64,000 nt of DNA from an uncultured Pelagibacteraceae bacterium. Its GTDB lineage: Bacteria; Pseudomonadota; Alphaproteobacteria; Pelagibacterales; Pelagibacteraceae. Shown one piece after another: positions 14,063 to 24,683 of this stretch. The notes under the pieces are model-generated. The model searched no databases, was not told the origin of the DNA, and saw only the letters and a program-made list of their open reading frames with translations. Where the stretch lies: contig CACLWP010000004.1 in assembly GCA_902610675.1 (NCBI GenBank), positions 1-64,000 of the forward strand. The letters run 5' to 3'. Position 1 is the stretch's first letter, and every line of letters starts with the position of its first letter. The position numbers and the translations under genes are program-made.

Positions 14063-15809
14063 GACTTATTTATCAATTCTAATTATTTTTTTCTTTTCGA
14101 TAGTAAATTCTTTTTCAGAAAATAAACCTGTGGATATATGGAATATTGATAAAGATCAAATACAAGAAAATTCTGAAAATAAGGAATTAATTTCAATCAC
14201 TGAAAGTGATCTTGAAAATGGAAAAATAGACGTATTTAAAATGCAAACTAAAGATAGCTCAGATTCGATTAAGGTTGATGAAAAATTAAATTCTAAAGAA
14301 ATTAAAATAATAGGTCTTTACGATCCAGAGGATTTTGATTTAAAAATTGATATGTGGTCAAATTCCAATGGTGACCAATTAAAATATCTTTTTTCTAATT
14401 TAACTAAAATAAACTTATCACAAGATGCTTCAGAACTAATGAATATTGTTTTATTAACAAATGCTTATTACCCCAATAAAAATATTAATGAAAAAGATTT
14501 TCTAAAAATAAAATCAGATTGGTTAATAAAACATAATAACCTAGAGTTAATAGAGGAATATTTAATTAAGAACGATATTTTAAATTTACACCCTAAATTA
14601 AGTAAATATTTAGTTGATAAGTACTTATCCTTGTCTGAGCTTGATAAAGCTTGCAAGGTCTTTCTAAATAATTCTGAACCAATAGAAAATGATTATTTGT
14701 CAAAATTTAATATCTATTGTTTGATACAAAACGGAAAAAAGGATGAAGCACAACTAATTTTTGAATTAAAAAAAGAATTAGGTTTTAATGAACAATATTT
14801 TGAAAATAAAATAAATTATATATTTGGATATACAAATGAAGTTGATAAAAAAATTTCTGAAAAAAATATCTTAGAATTTCATTTAGCACATAAAACAAAC
14901 CCAGAATTTTATTTCGAACCAAAAGAAAATACCAATCCGTTAATATGGAAATATTTAGCTGTTTCAAATTTATTGTACCAAATTAATGAAATTGATTTGA
15001 ATGAATTAGAAAAAATCAAGTTAGTTGAATACGCAACGCATAATAAGAATTATCTTGAGGACGATTTATTTCAAATTTATAAAAGGTTTCAATTTAATAT
15101 CGATCAATTGTTGAATGCTAAAGCCGTATTCAAATCTTTAACAAGCACTGAAAGCAGAGCTCTATTATATCAAACAGTATTACTAGAATCTAATATTAAT
15201 AAAAAAATAGAGCTAATGAAACTTCTAAAAGATGCATTTATAAAGGATAAAATTGGTAATGCTTTTGAAGAAAAATTGAAAGACCTACTAAAAGGAATTG
15301 AGTTAGATCAAATCTCCTCAGAGCATACTAGTTTTTATTTAGAAAATATTGATACTGATGAAAAAAAACAAACTAAAATAAAGTATGATGATGCTACTTT
15401 ACATCAATCAAAACTTATAAAATATTTTAACGGGGATTACAATCGGTCTAAAATAGAAAAGGATTTAAATAATTTTCTAAAAAAAATAAAAAAAAATAAA
15501 AAATATTTACTTTCAAAAAAAGACATTATTTTAATCGAGTCATTAAAATCAGATGGTATAAAAGTTGATAAAAAATACGATAATTTATACGAAATTTTAG
15601 ACTCTGAAATGCCCACAGATATTCAAGTCATGATAAATAATAATGAGTCAGCTTCAGCTATTCTAAGAATAATTGAGGTTATTGGCCAAGATGAACTAAA
15701 TGCCTTAGATGAAGATACTCTATTTTTTATTATAAGTGCGCTCAATCAACTAAACATAGATTTTATTCGTAATAAAATTTTATTAAAAGTTCTTCCTTTA
15801 AAAGTTTAA
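14037..15809 (+). CDS. Uncharacterised exported protein, mostly alpha-helical
   Basis: N-terminal signal peptide-like LSILIIFFFSIVNSFSENK; long intact ORF; no family recognised. Confidence 0.8.
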   Translation: MKILKLLNKTYLSILIIFFFSIVNSFSENKPVDIWNIDKDQIQENSENKELISITESDLENGKIDVFKMQTKDSSDSIKVDEKLNSKEIKIIGLYDPEDFDLKIDMWSNSNGDQLKYLFSNLTKINLSQDASELMNIVLLTNAYYPNKNINEKDFLKIKSDWLIKHNNLELIEEYLIKNDILNLHPKLSKYLVDKYLSLSELDKACKVFLNNSEPIENDYLSKFNIYCLIQNGKKDEAQLIFELKKELGFNEQYFENKINYIFGYTNEVDKKISEKNILEFHLAHKTNPEFYFEPKENTNPLIWKYLAVSNLLYQINEIDLNELEKIKLVEYATHNKNYLEDDLFQIYKRFQFNIDQLLNAKAVFKSLTSTESRALLYQTVLLESNINKKIELMKLLKDAFIKDKIGNAFEEKLKDLLKGIELDQISSEHTSFYLENIDTDEKKQTKIKYDDATLHQSKLIKYFNGDYNRSKIEKDLNNFLKKIKKNKKYLLSKKDIILIESLKSDGIKVDKKYDNLYEILDSEMPTDIQVMINNNESASAILRIIEVIGQDELNALDEDTLFFIISALNQLNIDFIRNKILLKVLPLKV

Positions 15810-15832
15810 AAATTAGTTTATTTATTTATCAG

Positions 15833-16357
15833 ATGAGTATTAAAGATATAATTACAGTTCCTAATGAAACTCTAAAAAAAATTTCTGAACCATTAGAAAA
15901 AGTTACTACTAGTGAAAAAAAACTTATTAATGATTTATTTGATACGATGTATGCATTCAAAGGTATCGGATTAGCTGCAGTACAAATAGGTGTTCCAAAA
16001 AGAATTTTAGTAATTGATGTGACTACTAATGATGAAAAAAAGGAGCCTTTAAGTTTCATAAATCCTGTTATAAAGAGACTTAGTAATGAGACCTCAGTTT
16101 ATGAAGAGGGTTGTTTATCAATTCCAGATACATTTATAGAGATTGAGAGACCAAAAATTTGTGAAGTGGAATATATTGACTTAAATGGAAAAAAAAGAAA
16201 TTTAAAGTGTGATGGACTTTTATCGACTTGTCTACAACATGAAATAAATCATTTAGATGGAAAATTGATAATCGATCATTTATCCAAATTAAAAAGAGAT
16301 ATTATTATTAAAAAAATTTCAAAAACAAAAAAAAATCCAGACAGAATATTAGTTTAG
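15833..16357 (+). CDS. def: Peptide deformylase
   Basis: GIGLAAVQIGVPKRILVID, EEGCLSIP, QHEINHLDGKL. Confidence 0.96.
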   Translation: MSIKDIITVPNETLKKISEPLEKVTTSEKKLINDLFDTMYAFKGIGLAAVQIGVPKRILVIDVTTNDEKKEPLSFINPVIKRLSNETSVYEEGCLSIPDTFIEIERPKICEVEYIDLNGKKRNLKCDGLLSTCLQHEINHLDGKLIIDHLSKLKRDIIIKKISKTKKNPDRILV

Positions 16358-16359
16358 AA

Positions 16360-17292
16360 ATGTCTAAAAAAATTATCTTTATGGGAACGCCTTTATTTGC
16401 AGTTCCAACATTAGAAGCTCTCTATCAAAATGGATTTCTAATAAACACGGTATATACCCAACCACCTCAAAAATCTCACCGAGGTCAGAAGATAAATAAA
16501 TCGCCAGTCCAGAGTATATCAGAAACTTTAAATATAAGTTATAGATCACCTCAAAGATTGAAAAATAATGTTGAGGAATACAAGTTTTTAAAAAAAATAG
16601 ATGCTGATCTTGCAGTTGTTGTTGCTTATGGACAAATAATTCCTAAAGAATTTTTAAGTTTAACAAAAAAAGGTTTTATAAATATTCATGCATCTATATT
16701 ACCAAAATGGAGAGGTGCTGCACCCATTCAGAGAGCAATTATGAATTTAGACTCAGAAACTGGGATCAGTATAATGAAAATAAATGAGGAATTAGATAGC
16801 GGACCTATAAGCAATATATATAAATTAAAACTTGACCAAAGAAGCAACGCAAAAGAGGTTTCAGAAAAACTTGCCCTATTAGCAGCGGACAAAATTTTAG
16901 CTGTTGTAAACAATACACTTGATGGTAAATCAAAGTTTGTTGATCAAGACAACTCCAAGGCAACTTATGCAAAAAAGATTACTAAAGATGAGGGGGAAAT
17001 CGATTGGAAAAGTAATGCTCTAAAAATAATTGGAAAAATTAATGGCTTGTATCCATCTCCAGGGGCTTTTTTTAATTTTAATAGCCAAAGATATAAAATC
17101 TTAAAAGCAGAAATTGGAAATGGTAATGGTAAAAATGGTGAGGTTATATCAGATACTCTTGAAATAGCGTGTGGAAACGAACAATCTATTAAAATTCTTG
17201 AAATACAGAGAGAGGGAAAAAAAGTTCAAAAAATTGAGGAGTTTATAATTGGATCTCAAATAAGAAAAGGCTCAATCCTATCTAATGTTTAG
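16360..17292 (+). CDS. fmt: Methionyl-tRNA formyltransferase
   Basis: IIFMGTPLFAVPTLEAL, INIHASILPKWRGAAPIQRAI. Confidence 0.97.
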   Translation: MSKKIIFMGTPLFAVPTLEALYQNGFLINTVYTQPPQKSHRGQKINKSPVQSISETLNISYRSPQRLKNNVEEYKFLKKIDADLAVVVAYGQIIPKEFLSLTKKGFINIHASILPKWRGAAPIQRAIMNLDSETGISIMKINEELDSGPISNIYKLKLDQRSNAKEVSEKLALLAADKILAVVNNTLDGKSKFVDQDNSKATYAKKITKDEGEIDWKSNALKIIGKINGLYPSPGAFFNFNSQRYKILKAEIGNGNGKNGEVISDTLEIACGNEQSIKILEIQREGKKVQKIEEFIIGSQIRKGSILSNV

Positions 17293-18025
17293 GTATCAAA
17301 TATTAACAGAGTATGTAGGCACTAATTTCAGGGGCTGGCAAGTTCAATCTAAAGGCAAAACTATACAAGGTCTTATTCAACAAAAAATTTCTAAATTATT
17401 AAAAGAAAAAATTATTTTATTTGGTGCTGGCAGATTAGATAAAGGAGTACATGCACTTGAACAATCTGCCCATTTCGAGTGTAAAAAAAAAATTGAAAAC
17501 CTAAATAAATTTCTCAAATCTTTAAATCATTTTTTAAATAAGGAAATGATTACAATTATAAAAATAAAAAAAAGGGATAAAAATTTTCATGCAAGATTTT
17601 CTGCGAAAATGAGAATATATAAGTACATAATTATTAATCGTTTGAGTAGACCCGTATTAGATAAAAATAGAGGATGGCATATAATGAATAAATTAGATTT
17701 AGAAATGATGAAAAAAGCCTCAAAAAAATTAGTTGGCACAAATGATTTTTCTACATTTAGAGCTTCAAGTTGTAGAGCTAAAAGTCCAATAAAGACTATG
17801 AGATCTGTTAAAATAACATCTAAAGATCACAAAATAGAAATAGAATTTCAATCTCAATCTTTTTTACAACAACAAGTTCGATCAATGGTAGGTTGCCTAA
17901 AATATGTTGGTGAAAAAAAATGGACTTTAAAGAAATTTAGTTTTGTTATGAATTCAAAAAAAAGAATTTTTTGTGCTCCTCCAGCGCCCCCTGAAGGACT
18001 TTATTTAGCGAGAGTCATTTATTAA
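17285..18025 (+). CDS. truA: tRNA pseudouridine(38-40) synthase TruA
   Basis: EYVGTNFRGWQVQ, GAGRLDKGVHAL, RSMVGCL. Confidence 0.95.
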   Translation: MFRYQILTEYVGTNFRGWQVQSKGKTIQGLIQQKISKLLKEKIILFGAGRLDKGVHALEQSAHFECKKKIENLNKFLKSLNHFLNKEMITIIKIKKRDKNFHARFSAKMRIYKYIIINRLSRPVLDKNRGWHIMNKLDLEMMKKASKKLVGTNDFSTFRASSCRAKSPIKTMRSVKITSKDHKIEIEFQSQSFLQQQVRSMVGCLKYVGEKKWTLKKFSFVMNSKKRIFCAPPAPPEGLYLARVIY

Positions 18026-18496
18026 TTTTTTTTTATTACTCATAGCAAATTTTTTACTTATTCTCCATCTAGACTCTTCTCTTACAATATAACCACAACA
18101 ATTTTTTGAACCACATTTGCAAGGAAATTGTTTGTAGTCTTCGTCGTAACCAAAACCATAATCACAAGTAAACTCCTCACCTTTTTTAATATCTCTAATT
18201 GCTGTAATCCAGATTTTTAGACCTTTTCCATTATATTCACAGTTGCTATTACAGCTGTGATTTACAAGCCCCGCTGTATTCCAAGAAAAATCCCCATCTA
18301 GGGTAAAATTATTATTTAATGTAAATAAATAAATTGGTTTTTTATTATCAAACTTGTTTGACTCCTCAACTTGTTTATTCGAAATAATTTTTCCAACATA
18401 ATCAATTATTTTCGTTCCTTCTTTGATGTCACGTGTAGCATAAAGACCTCTTCCTTTGTTATCTATTTTAGATTTTTTTACTTTGTATAATTTCAT
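18005..18496 (-). CDS. SET domain-containing protein (putative lysine methyltransferase) with post-SET Cys motif
   Basis: GRGLYATRDIKEGTKIIDYVG, AGLVNHSCNSNCEY, KKGEEFTCDYGFGYDE, FPCKCGSKNCCGYI. Confidence 0.92.
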   Translation of the reverse strand: MKLYKVKKSKIDNKGRGLYATRDIKEGTKIIDYVGKIISNKQVEESNKFDNKKPIYLFTLNNNFTLDGDFSWNTAGLVNHSCNSNCEYNGKGLKIWITAIRDIKKGEEFTCDYGFGYDEDYKQFPCKCGSKNCCGYIVREESRWRISKKFAMSNKKKLINDSR

Positions 18497-18525
18497 TTGG
18501 ATGATTTATAATTAATTAAACTTAC

Positions 18526-19449
18526 TTAATTAAATTCTATTAGAGCGTTTACGTGTTCATTTGCACTTTCAGCTAATGCATTTAAATCATATCCACCTTC
18601 GAGTATAGAAACAACCTTTCCCTGAGTAAATTTATTAGTAGCAGTCAATGTTCTTTTAGTTATCTCATAGAAGTCTTTGGAGCTTAGTTGAAATTGAGCT
18701 AAAGGATCATCTTTGTGAGCATCAAATCCAGCTGAAAATAATAAAAAATCAGGTTTATACTGAACCAACCTATCTAAAACTCTATCAAATGCATTAAAAT
18801 ATTCTTCAGAGTTTGTACCTGCTGGCAATGGTATATTCAGTGAATTGTTAAAATCACCTTTGTCTTTATCCGTTCCTCCTCCTGGATAAAAAGGATATTG
18901 ATGAGTAGAAATGTATAATGAATTTTTATTACCTCGCATTACATCATAATTCCCATTACCCCAGTGTACATCGAAATCCACACAGGCAACTCTTTTATAA
19001 TTATATTTACTAATTAAATAATTAGTCGCCACACCTGCATTTGATATACAGCAAAATCCCATTGCTTTATTTTTTTCAGCGTGATGTCCGGGAGGCCTTG
19101 ATAAACAAAATGCGTTTTTAAATTGATTATTTTCTATTCCATCAATTGCTCTAATTGTTGAACCTGCCGCCTCAAAGACTGCCTTTTTACTTTCTGGTGA
19201 TACCACTGTATCTCCATCTAAAAACTTTAATCCCATTTGAGGAAAAGAATTTTTTAAATTTTCTATGTAATCATTTGAATGAGTCATGGCTAATATATCC
19301 TCTGGTACTTTGTCTGGCTTGTCCCAAATCAGGTCTTTTCTTTTACTCAATTTTTCTTTGATAGCTATCACTCTTTTTGGTTGTTCAGGATGACCATCAC
19401 CAGTGATATGTTTTTCGTAAGAGTCCGAATTAATTACTGCAGTTTTCAT
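18526..19449 (-). CDS. Histone deacetylase-family protein (AcuC/AphA-like deacetylase)
   Basis: HPEQPKRV, RPPGHHAEKNKAMGFCCISNAGVA, VDFDVHWGNGN, SAGFDAHKDDPLAQ, EGGYDLNAL. Confidence 0.93.
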   Translation of the reverse strand: MKTAVINSDSYEKHITGDGHPEQPKRVIAIKEKLSKRKDLIWDKPDKVPEDILAMTHSNDYIENLKNSFPQMGLKFLDGDTVVSPESKKAVFEAAGSTIRAIDGIENNQFKNAFCLSRPPGHHAEKNKAMGFCCISNAGVATNYLISKYNYKRVACVDFDVHWGNGNYDVMRGNKNSLYISTHQYPFYPGGGTDKDKGDFNNSLNIPLPAGTNSEEYFNAFDRVLDRLVQYKPDFLLFSAGFDAHKDDPLAQFQLSSKDFYEITKRTLTATNKFTQGKVVSILEGGYDLNALAESANEHVNALIEFN

Positions 19450-20603
19450 AAGAAATAGCCTTCTAAAATTTTTGAGTAAATTTTAGTAAGGTTTCTCAAA
19501 TCTTTTATAGATACCGCTTCATCAACTTTATGCATGGTCTTTCCAACTAGGCCAAACTCTAAACCTGGAGATATTTTTTTAATAAACCTTAAATCTGAGG
19601 TTCCACCAGTGGTAGACAATTTTGTTTTAACATTAGTAACTTTTTCAATAATATTCTTTATCATAAATGTTGTTTTGTTTGGCCTGGTTAAAAAAGCTTC
19701 GCCAGAAACTCTGTAATTAATTTTAAATTTTGATTTATTTTTTTTATTAATCTTAACAAGAATTTTATTAAGTTTTTTAATTAAAGATTTTGAAGAGTGT
19801 TTATTGTTAAATCTTATATTGAATGTTGCATCAGCTGTTGCAGGGATAACATTATCAGCAGTATTATCTATATTTATTTTTGTAACTTCTAAATTTGTAG
19901 GTTGGAAATCTTTAGTTCCTTTATCAAATTTAATGTCTTTAAATTCTTTTAAAACTTTAATAATTATGGTTGAGGGATTATTAGCTCTATGAGGATATGC
20001 GACGTGGCCTTGCAGACCAAATATAGTTAATTTACCAGTTAAGCTTCCTCTTCGACCTATTTTTATCATTTCACCTAACTTGTTAGGATTCGTTGGTTCG
20101 CCAACTAGACAAAAATTAATTTTCTCTTTTTTATTTTTTAAATATTCTACAACTTTCTTTGTGCCGTTTACTGCATCACCTTCTTCATCACCTGTAATTA
20201 GTAAACTAATTGACCCATTAAACTTTTTATTTTTTTTTAGAAAAGTGCTTACAGCAGAAACAAAAGCTGCAATCGAACTTTTCATATCATTTGCACCTCT
20301 TCCAATTAAATGACTTTTTTTTACAGATGGTTTGAATGGATTTATCGTCCAATCTTTTATGTTTCCTGGAGGCACTACATCTAGGTGGCCTGCGTAACAA
20401 AAATTTGGTCCTTCAGTGCCTAGTCTCGCATATAAGTTTTTAACAGGTCGAAAACTTTTTTCTTTAAATTCTAATATTTTTGTTTTGAAACCTAGCTTTT
20501 TTAATTTTTTTTCTAAAAATTTCATCACCCCTGCGTCTACAGGAGTTATAGATGGAAATTTGATTAGCTCTTTAGCTAATTTTAACTCATTAAAAGTTTT
20601 CAT
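19446..20603 (-). CDS. dapE: Succinyl-diaminopimelate desuccinylase
   Basis: FCYAGHLDVVPPG, GRGANDMKSSIAAF, TGDEEGDAVNGTKKV, TTGGTSDLRFI; adjacent to dapD. Confidence 0.94.
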   Translation of the reverse strand: MKTFNELKLAKELIKFPSITPVDAGVMKFLEKKLKKLGFKTKILEFKEKSFRPVKNLYARLGTEGPNFCYAGHLDVVPPGNIKDWTINPFKPSVKKSHLIGRGANDMKSSIAAFVSAVSTFLKKNKKFNGSISLLITGDEEGDAVNGTKKVVEYLKNKKEKINFCLVGEPTNPNKLGEMIKIGRRGSLTGKLTIFGLQGHVAYPHRANNPSTIIIKVLKEFKDIKFDKGTKDFQPTNLEVTKINIDNTADNVIPATADATFNIRFNNKHSSKSLIKKLNKILVKINKKNKSKFKINYRVSGEAFLTRPNKTTFMIKNIIEKVTNVKTKLSTTGGTSDLRFIKKISPGLEFGLVGKTMHKVDEAVSIKDLRNLTKIYSKILEGYFL

Positions 20604-20605
20604 TT

Positions 20606-21433
20606 TTAATCTCTTAAGAGGTCATTTATAGATGTTTTTGATCTTGTTTTCTCATCTACCTTTTTAATTATAACTGCACAATACAAAGATGGTGCTGATG
20701 AATTGCTTTTATCAGGTAAAGAACCTGGAACTACGACTGAATAAGGTGGAATTCTGCCGTAAGAGATTTCACCTGTTTTTCTATCAACTATTTTTGTTGA
20801 TTGACCAATATACATTCCCATACTTAAAACTGATCCTTCACCAACAATTATTCCCTCTACTACCTCAGACATTGCTCCAAGAAAAACATTATCCTCGATT
20901 ATTGTTGGAAGTGCTTGAGCGGGTTCCAATACACCACCAACCCCTGAGCCAGCAGATATATGACAATTCTTTCCAATCTGACAACAGCTACCTGCTCTTG
21001 CAAAAGTATCAATCATCGTCCCTTCATCAATATATGCTCCTATATTTACATAGCATGGCATAAGTACTGCATTCTTACCAACGAAAGATCCTTTTCTTAC
21101 AGGAGAATTAGGAACCATTCTAAAACCAGCTTTTTCATGATCCTCTTTTGACCACCCAGCTGTTTTACCTTTTAACAAATGTGATTTGTCGTACCAACTG
21201 CTATATGGACCATTTAAATTTTCCATTGGATAAATACGGAAACTTAACATAATTGCTTTTTTTAAATGTTGGTGAGTTATCCATTCACCGTTTACTTTTT
21301 CAGCTATACGAGATTTACCACTATCTAAGTCATTTATAACTTGATTGATGGCATCTTTTAGGGATCTATCTGAGTTCTGATTTACTTGATCTTTATTTTC
21401 CCAAGCTTCATTTATAATTTTTTCTATAGACAT
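20606..21433 (-). CDS. dapD: 2,3,4,5-tetrahydropyridine-2,6-dicarboxylate N-succinyltransferase
   Basis: [57 protein letters not shown]. Confidence 0.96.
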   Translation of the reverse strand: MSIEKIINEAWENKDQVNQNSDRSLKDAINQVINDLDSGKSRIAEKVNGEWITHQHLKKAIMLSFRIYPMENLNGPYSSWYDKSHLLKGKTAGWSKEDHEKAGFRMVPNSPVRKGSFVGKNAVLMPCYVNIGAYIDEGTMIDTFARAGSCCQIGKNCHISAGSGVGGVLEPAQALPTIIEDNVFLGAMSEVVEGIIVGEGSVLSMGMYIGQSTKIVDRKTGEISYGRIPPYSVVVPGSLPDKSNSSAPSLYCAVIIKKVDEKTRSKTSINDLLRD

Positions 21434-21436
21434 TTT

Positions 21437-22129
21437 TTATTGACTTTTTAATAACCTTATTTCTTTGAGAAATAAAGACAGATTTTCAATTTTATGTGAG
21501 ATATAATCTTTATTTGAATCCATCTTTCCGAAATGTTCATCATTAATTAACCAAACAGTTGCACATCCTCTTTCATAACCAATACTTAAGTTTTTTGCAA
21601 TATCCTCTATATAAATGGTTTTTTTTGGTATTATCTTAAATTTTTGAACCATCAAATCAAAAGTTTTTGCCTCAGGCTTAGGCACATATCCAGCATCTTT
21701 GATATCAAAAATCTTATCTCTTCCAAAAAGATCATAAATCCCTAAATGTGTTAAAATATTTTCAGCATGTTCAGCGCTTCCATTTGTAAAAATAAATTTT
21801 TCCATGTCCAAATTTTCAAGTTCATTCCTCATAATTTTGTCCTCTTTCATGAATGAAAGATCTATTGTGTGAACATACTTTAAGAACTCCTCAGGAGGTA
21901 TGTCATGATGTATCATTAACCCATTTAAGCTTGTATTATATTTATAAAAATAATTAATTTGTAATCTTTTTGCTTCTTCCATATCTATTTTTAATCTTTC
22001 AGATATAAACATCGTCATTCTTTTAGATACTTGACCAAATACTTTTTCCAGTGAATAGTTGTTATGTTTTCCATAACAAACCCCATCAAGGTCTAACAAA
22101 AGATACTTCATTTCCTTAAAATTTTTCAT
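21437..22129 (-). CDS. HAD-superfamily pyrimidine 5'-nucleotidase-like protein
   Basis: YLLLDLDGVCYGKHNNYS, FIFTNGSAEHAENIL, YIEDIAKNLSIGYERGCATVW. Confidence 0.85.
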   Translation of the reverse strand: MKNFKEMKYLLLDLDGVCYGKHNNYSLEKVFGQVSKRMTMFISERLKIDMEEAKRLQINYFYKYNTSLNGLMIHHDIPPEEFLKYVHTIDLSFMKEDKIMRNELENLDMEKFIFTNGSAEHAENILTHLGIYDLFGRDKIFDIKDAGYVPKPEAKTFDLMVQKFKIIPKKTIYIEDIAKNLSIGYERGCATVWLINDEHFGKMDSNKDYISHKIENLSLFLKEIRLLKSQ

Positions 22130-22974
22130 TTTCTTATTAAAGTTCCAGAACCTTTATCTGAAAAAATTTCGAATAACAAAGAATGTTTTTTTCTACCATC
22201 TATTATTCCAACAGCAGTAACACCTTTATTTACAGCATCTAAACAAGTATTTATCTTAGGTATCATACCTTCAGTAATAGTATTATTTTGTATCATTTTT
22301 AAAATTTCTGACGAAGAGATTTCTTCTATAAGCTTTTTGTTTTTATCTAAAACTCCTTCAACATTAGTCATCAAAAGAAGTCGTCTGGATTTTAGTGATT
22401 TTGCAATTGCACCAGCAGCAGTATCACCATTTATATTATAAGTTTGGTTATTTTCTCCTAAACCTAAAGGTGAAATTATTGGAACTTGTTTTTTTTCAAG
22501 TATTTTTTCTAAAATGCTATTTTCAATTTTTTTAGGTATTCCAACATACCCAAGCTCCTTAGCTTCAGGCACTACCTCAATAATATTATTTTCTTTTGTA
22601 TGTAGAGATATAGCCTTTACTTCATACTTTTTTAATGAATTAACAATGTCATTGTTAAAGTCTATTAAAACTGACTCAACTATGTTTATTATTTTATCAT
22701 CGGTTACTCTGAGACCTCTTATAAATTTTGATTTAATATTAGACTTATCTAGTTCTCTTTTAATTCTAGGACCTCCTCCATGAATTATAGCAATTGAAAT
22801 TCCTAATTTATTCAAAATGAATATATCCGCAATAAAATTGTTAAAAATATTTCTATCAATAAAAACATTTCCTCCGTACTTAATAACAATTAAGTCATTT
22901 TTATATTTTTCAATATATTTTGAAACTTCATTTATTGGCGGACCATCTTTGGGAAGTATTTTTTCTAAATCCAT
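22126..22974 (-). CDS. argB: Acetylglutamate kinase
   Basis: IVIKYGGNVFID, AIIHGGGPRIKRELDK, NINGDTAAGAIAKSL. Confidence 0.96.
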   Translation of the reverse strand: MDLEKILPKDGPPINEVSKYIEKYKNDLIVIKYGGNVFIDRNIFNNFIADIFILNKLGISIAIIHGGGPRIKRELDKSNIKSKFIRGLRVTDDKIINIVESVLIDFNNDIVNSLKKYEVKAISLHTKENNIIEVVPEAKELGYVGIPKKIENSILEKILEKKQVPIISPLGLGENNQTYNINGDTAAGAIAKSLKSRRLLLMTNVEGVLDKNKKLIEEISSSEILKMIQNNTITEGMIPKINTCLDAVNKGVTAVGIIDGRKKHSLLFEIFSDKGSGTLIRK

Positions 22975-23003
22975 TGATCAATAATTGAATGATTATTAAA
23001 ATT

Positions 23004-24683
23004 CTATGTTACAGTTTTCACTGTTGTTCTTTTCATTATGAATACTTGTTGAGCCATAGTTAAAATATTATTCACAGTCCAATAAATTACTAGCCCGCTA
23101 GGAAATGGTGCAAGTATTATGGTTAAAAAGAGTGGAAAAAACATAAATATTTTTGCTTGCATTGGATCAGTAGGAGCTGGATTTAATTTTTGCTGTATCC
23201 ACATTGATACCCCCATTGCCACTGGCCAAGCACCAATCATTAAAAATGATGGAACATCATAAGGAAGAAGACCAAATAAATTGAATATACTTGTGGGATC
23301 TCGTTCACTTAAATCCTGTATCCAACCATAAAATGGCATATGCCTCATTTCAATTGTTACGAATAAAACTTTATATAAAGCAAAAAAAACTGGGATCTGA
23401 ACAAGGATTGGTAGGCATCCAGACATTGGATTGACTTTTTCTTTTTTATACAGGGCCATCATTTCTTGTTGTAATTTCATTTTATCATTTTTATGAAGCT
23501 CTTTCAGTCTTGCCATTTCTGGAGTAAGCGCTTTCATTTTTGCCATACTCCTAAAAGAAAAATTTGCTAAGGGAAAGAACACTAAACGAATACAAATTGT
23601 TATAGCTATAATCGCTAAACCATAATTACCAAGCAATTTAAAAAAGTAATCAATACCGAAGAATAAAGGTTTAGTTATGAAATATAAAAAGCCCCAATCA
23701 ATGACTAAATCAAACTTATCTATAGCTAGTGTTTTTGCATATCCATCAATAACATCTACTCTTTTAGCAGCAACTATTATTTGTAATTCATCTTCAATTA
23801 AACTATTTGCATTTAATTCAAGGGGCTCTGTCGCAATAAAATTTGCTCGGAATTTGTCTTTATAATCAAATGTTGTTTTGAAACTCTTATTTTGAGGTGG
23901 TATTAATGATGTAATCCAATATTTATCACCTATTCCCAACCATCCTTTCTCAGCAGTTTTTGAAAACTTTTTTTCTTGGATATCATCATAGTCTTCTTCA
24001 ATTAACTCATCATCTAGCGTTGCTATCAGTCCTTCGTGAAGAATTAAAAAATCTATTATATCTGGTATTTCGTTTCTAATAATTTGTCCATAAGAATAAA
24101 AATCATATTTTCTATCTGTAGAATTTTTAACACTTTGTTTAACCGAAAATAAATATTTGTCGTCTAATGATATCTTTTTCTCAAATGTAATTCCTTGATC
24201 ATTTGTCCATGATAATTTAATTGGCGATCTTTCAGTTAATTTTCTATTACCTTCTAATGACCAAATTGTTTCTGAATTTGGAATGTCTATATTCTTATCT
24301 GAACTAACGAAACCACTCTCTATTAAATAACCTTCTTTAATATTTCTTGGCCCTAATAGGGTAACTTTTTTAGATCCTCCCAACTCAACATTGTAATTTT
24401 TGAAAGTTAAGTCATCTATTACCGCACCTTTAAGAGATATTGATCCTTCAATATTTGAATTTTCAAATTTAATTCTCTCACTTTCATTTAAAGCCTCTTC
24501 TCTTGAGACTTGTGCTAAAATTTGCTTTTGTTCTAGCGCAGGTGCATCAGAGTTTTGTTCAATTTTTTCTTTTTCAATTAGATTTTGATTCGCTGGTTCT
24601 TTTTCTGGTACAAAGAAAAGTGAGTATAAAACTATCACAGCAGATGATAATGCTATCGCAGCTATTGTGTTTTTTGAGTCCAT
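23004..24683 (-). CDS. yidC: Membrane protein insertase YidC/Oxa1
   Basis: NTIAAIALSSAVIVLYSLFF, NYGLAIIAITICIRLVFFPLA, PMSGCLPILVQIPVFFALYKVL. Confidence 0.97.
   Translation of the reverse strand: MDSKNTIAAIALSSAVIVLYSLFFVPEKEPANQNLIEKEKIEQNSDAPALEQKQILAQVSREEALNESERIKFENSNIEGSISLKGAVIDDLTFKNYNVELGGSKKVTLLGPRNIKEGYLIESGFVSSDKNIDIPNSETIWSLEGNRKLTERSPIKLSWTNDQGITFEKKISLDDKYLFSVKQSVKNSTDRKYDFYSYGQIIRNEIPDIIDFLILHEGLIATLDDELIEEDYDDIQEKKFSKTAEKGWLGIGDKYWITSLIPPQNKSFKTTFDYKDKFRANFIATEPLELNANSLIEDELQIIVAAKRVDVIDGYAKTLAIDKFDLVIDWGFLYFITKPLFFGIDYFFKLLGNYGLAIIAITICIRLVFFPLANFSFRSMAKMKALTPEMARLKELHKNDKMKLQQEMMALYKKEKVNPMSGCLPILVQIPVFFALYKVLFVTIEMRHMPFYGWIQDLSERDPTSIFNLFGLLPYDVPSFLMIGAWPVAMGVSMWIQQKLNPAPTDPMQAKIFMFFPLFLTIILAPFPSGLVIYWTVNNILTMAQQVFIMKRTTVKTVT

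Noticed and set aside
20689-21063. 124-aa plus-strand ORF antisense to dapD
   Set aside because: dapD on the minus strand is unambiguous; the opposite frame has no recognisable domain
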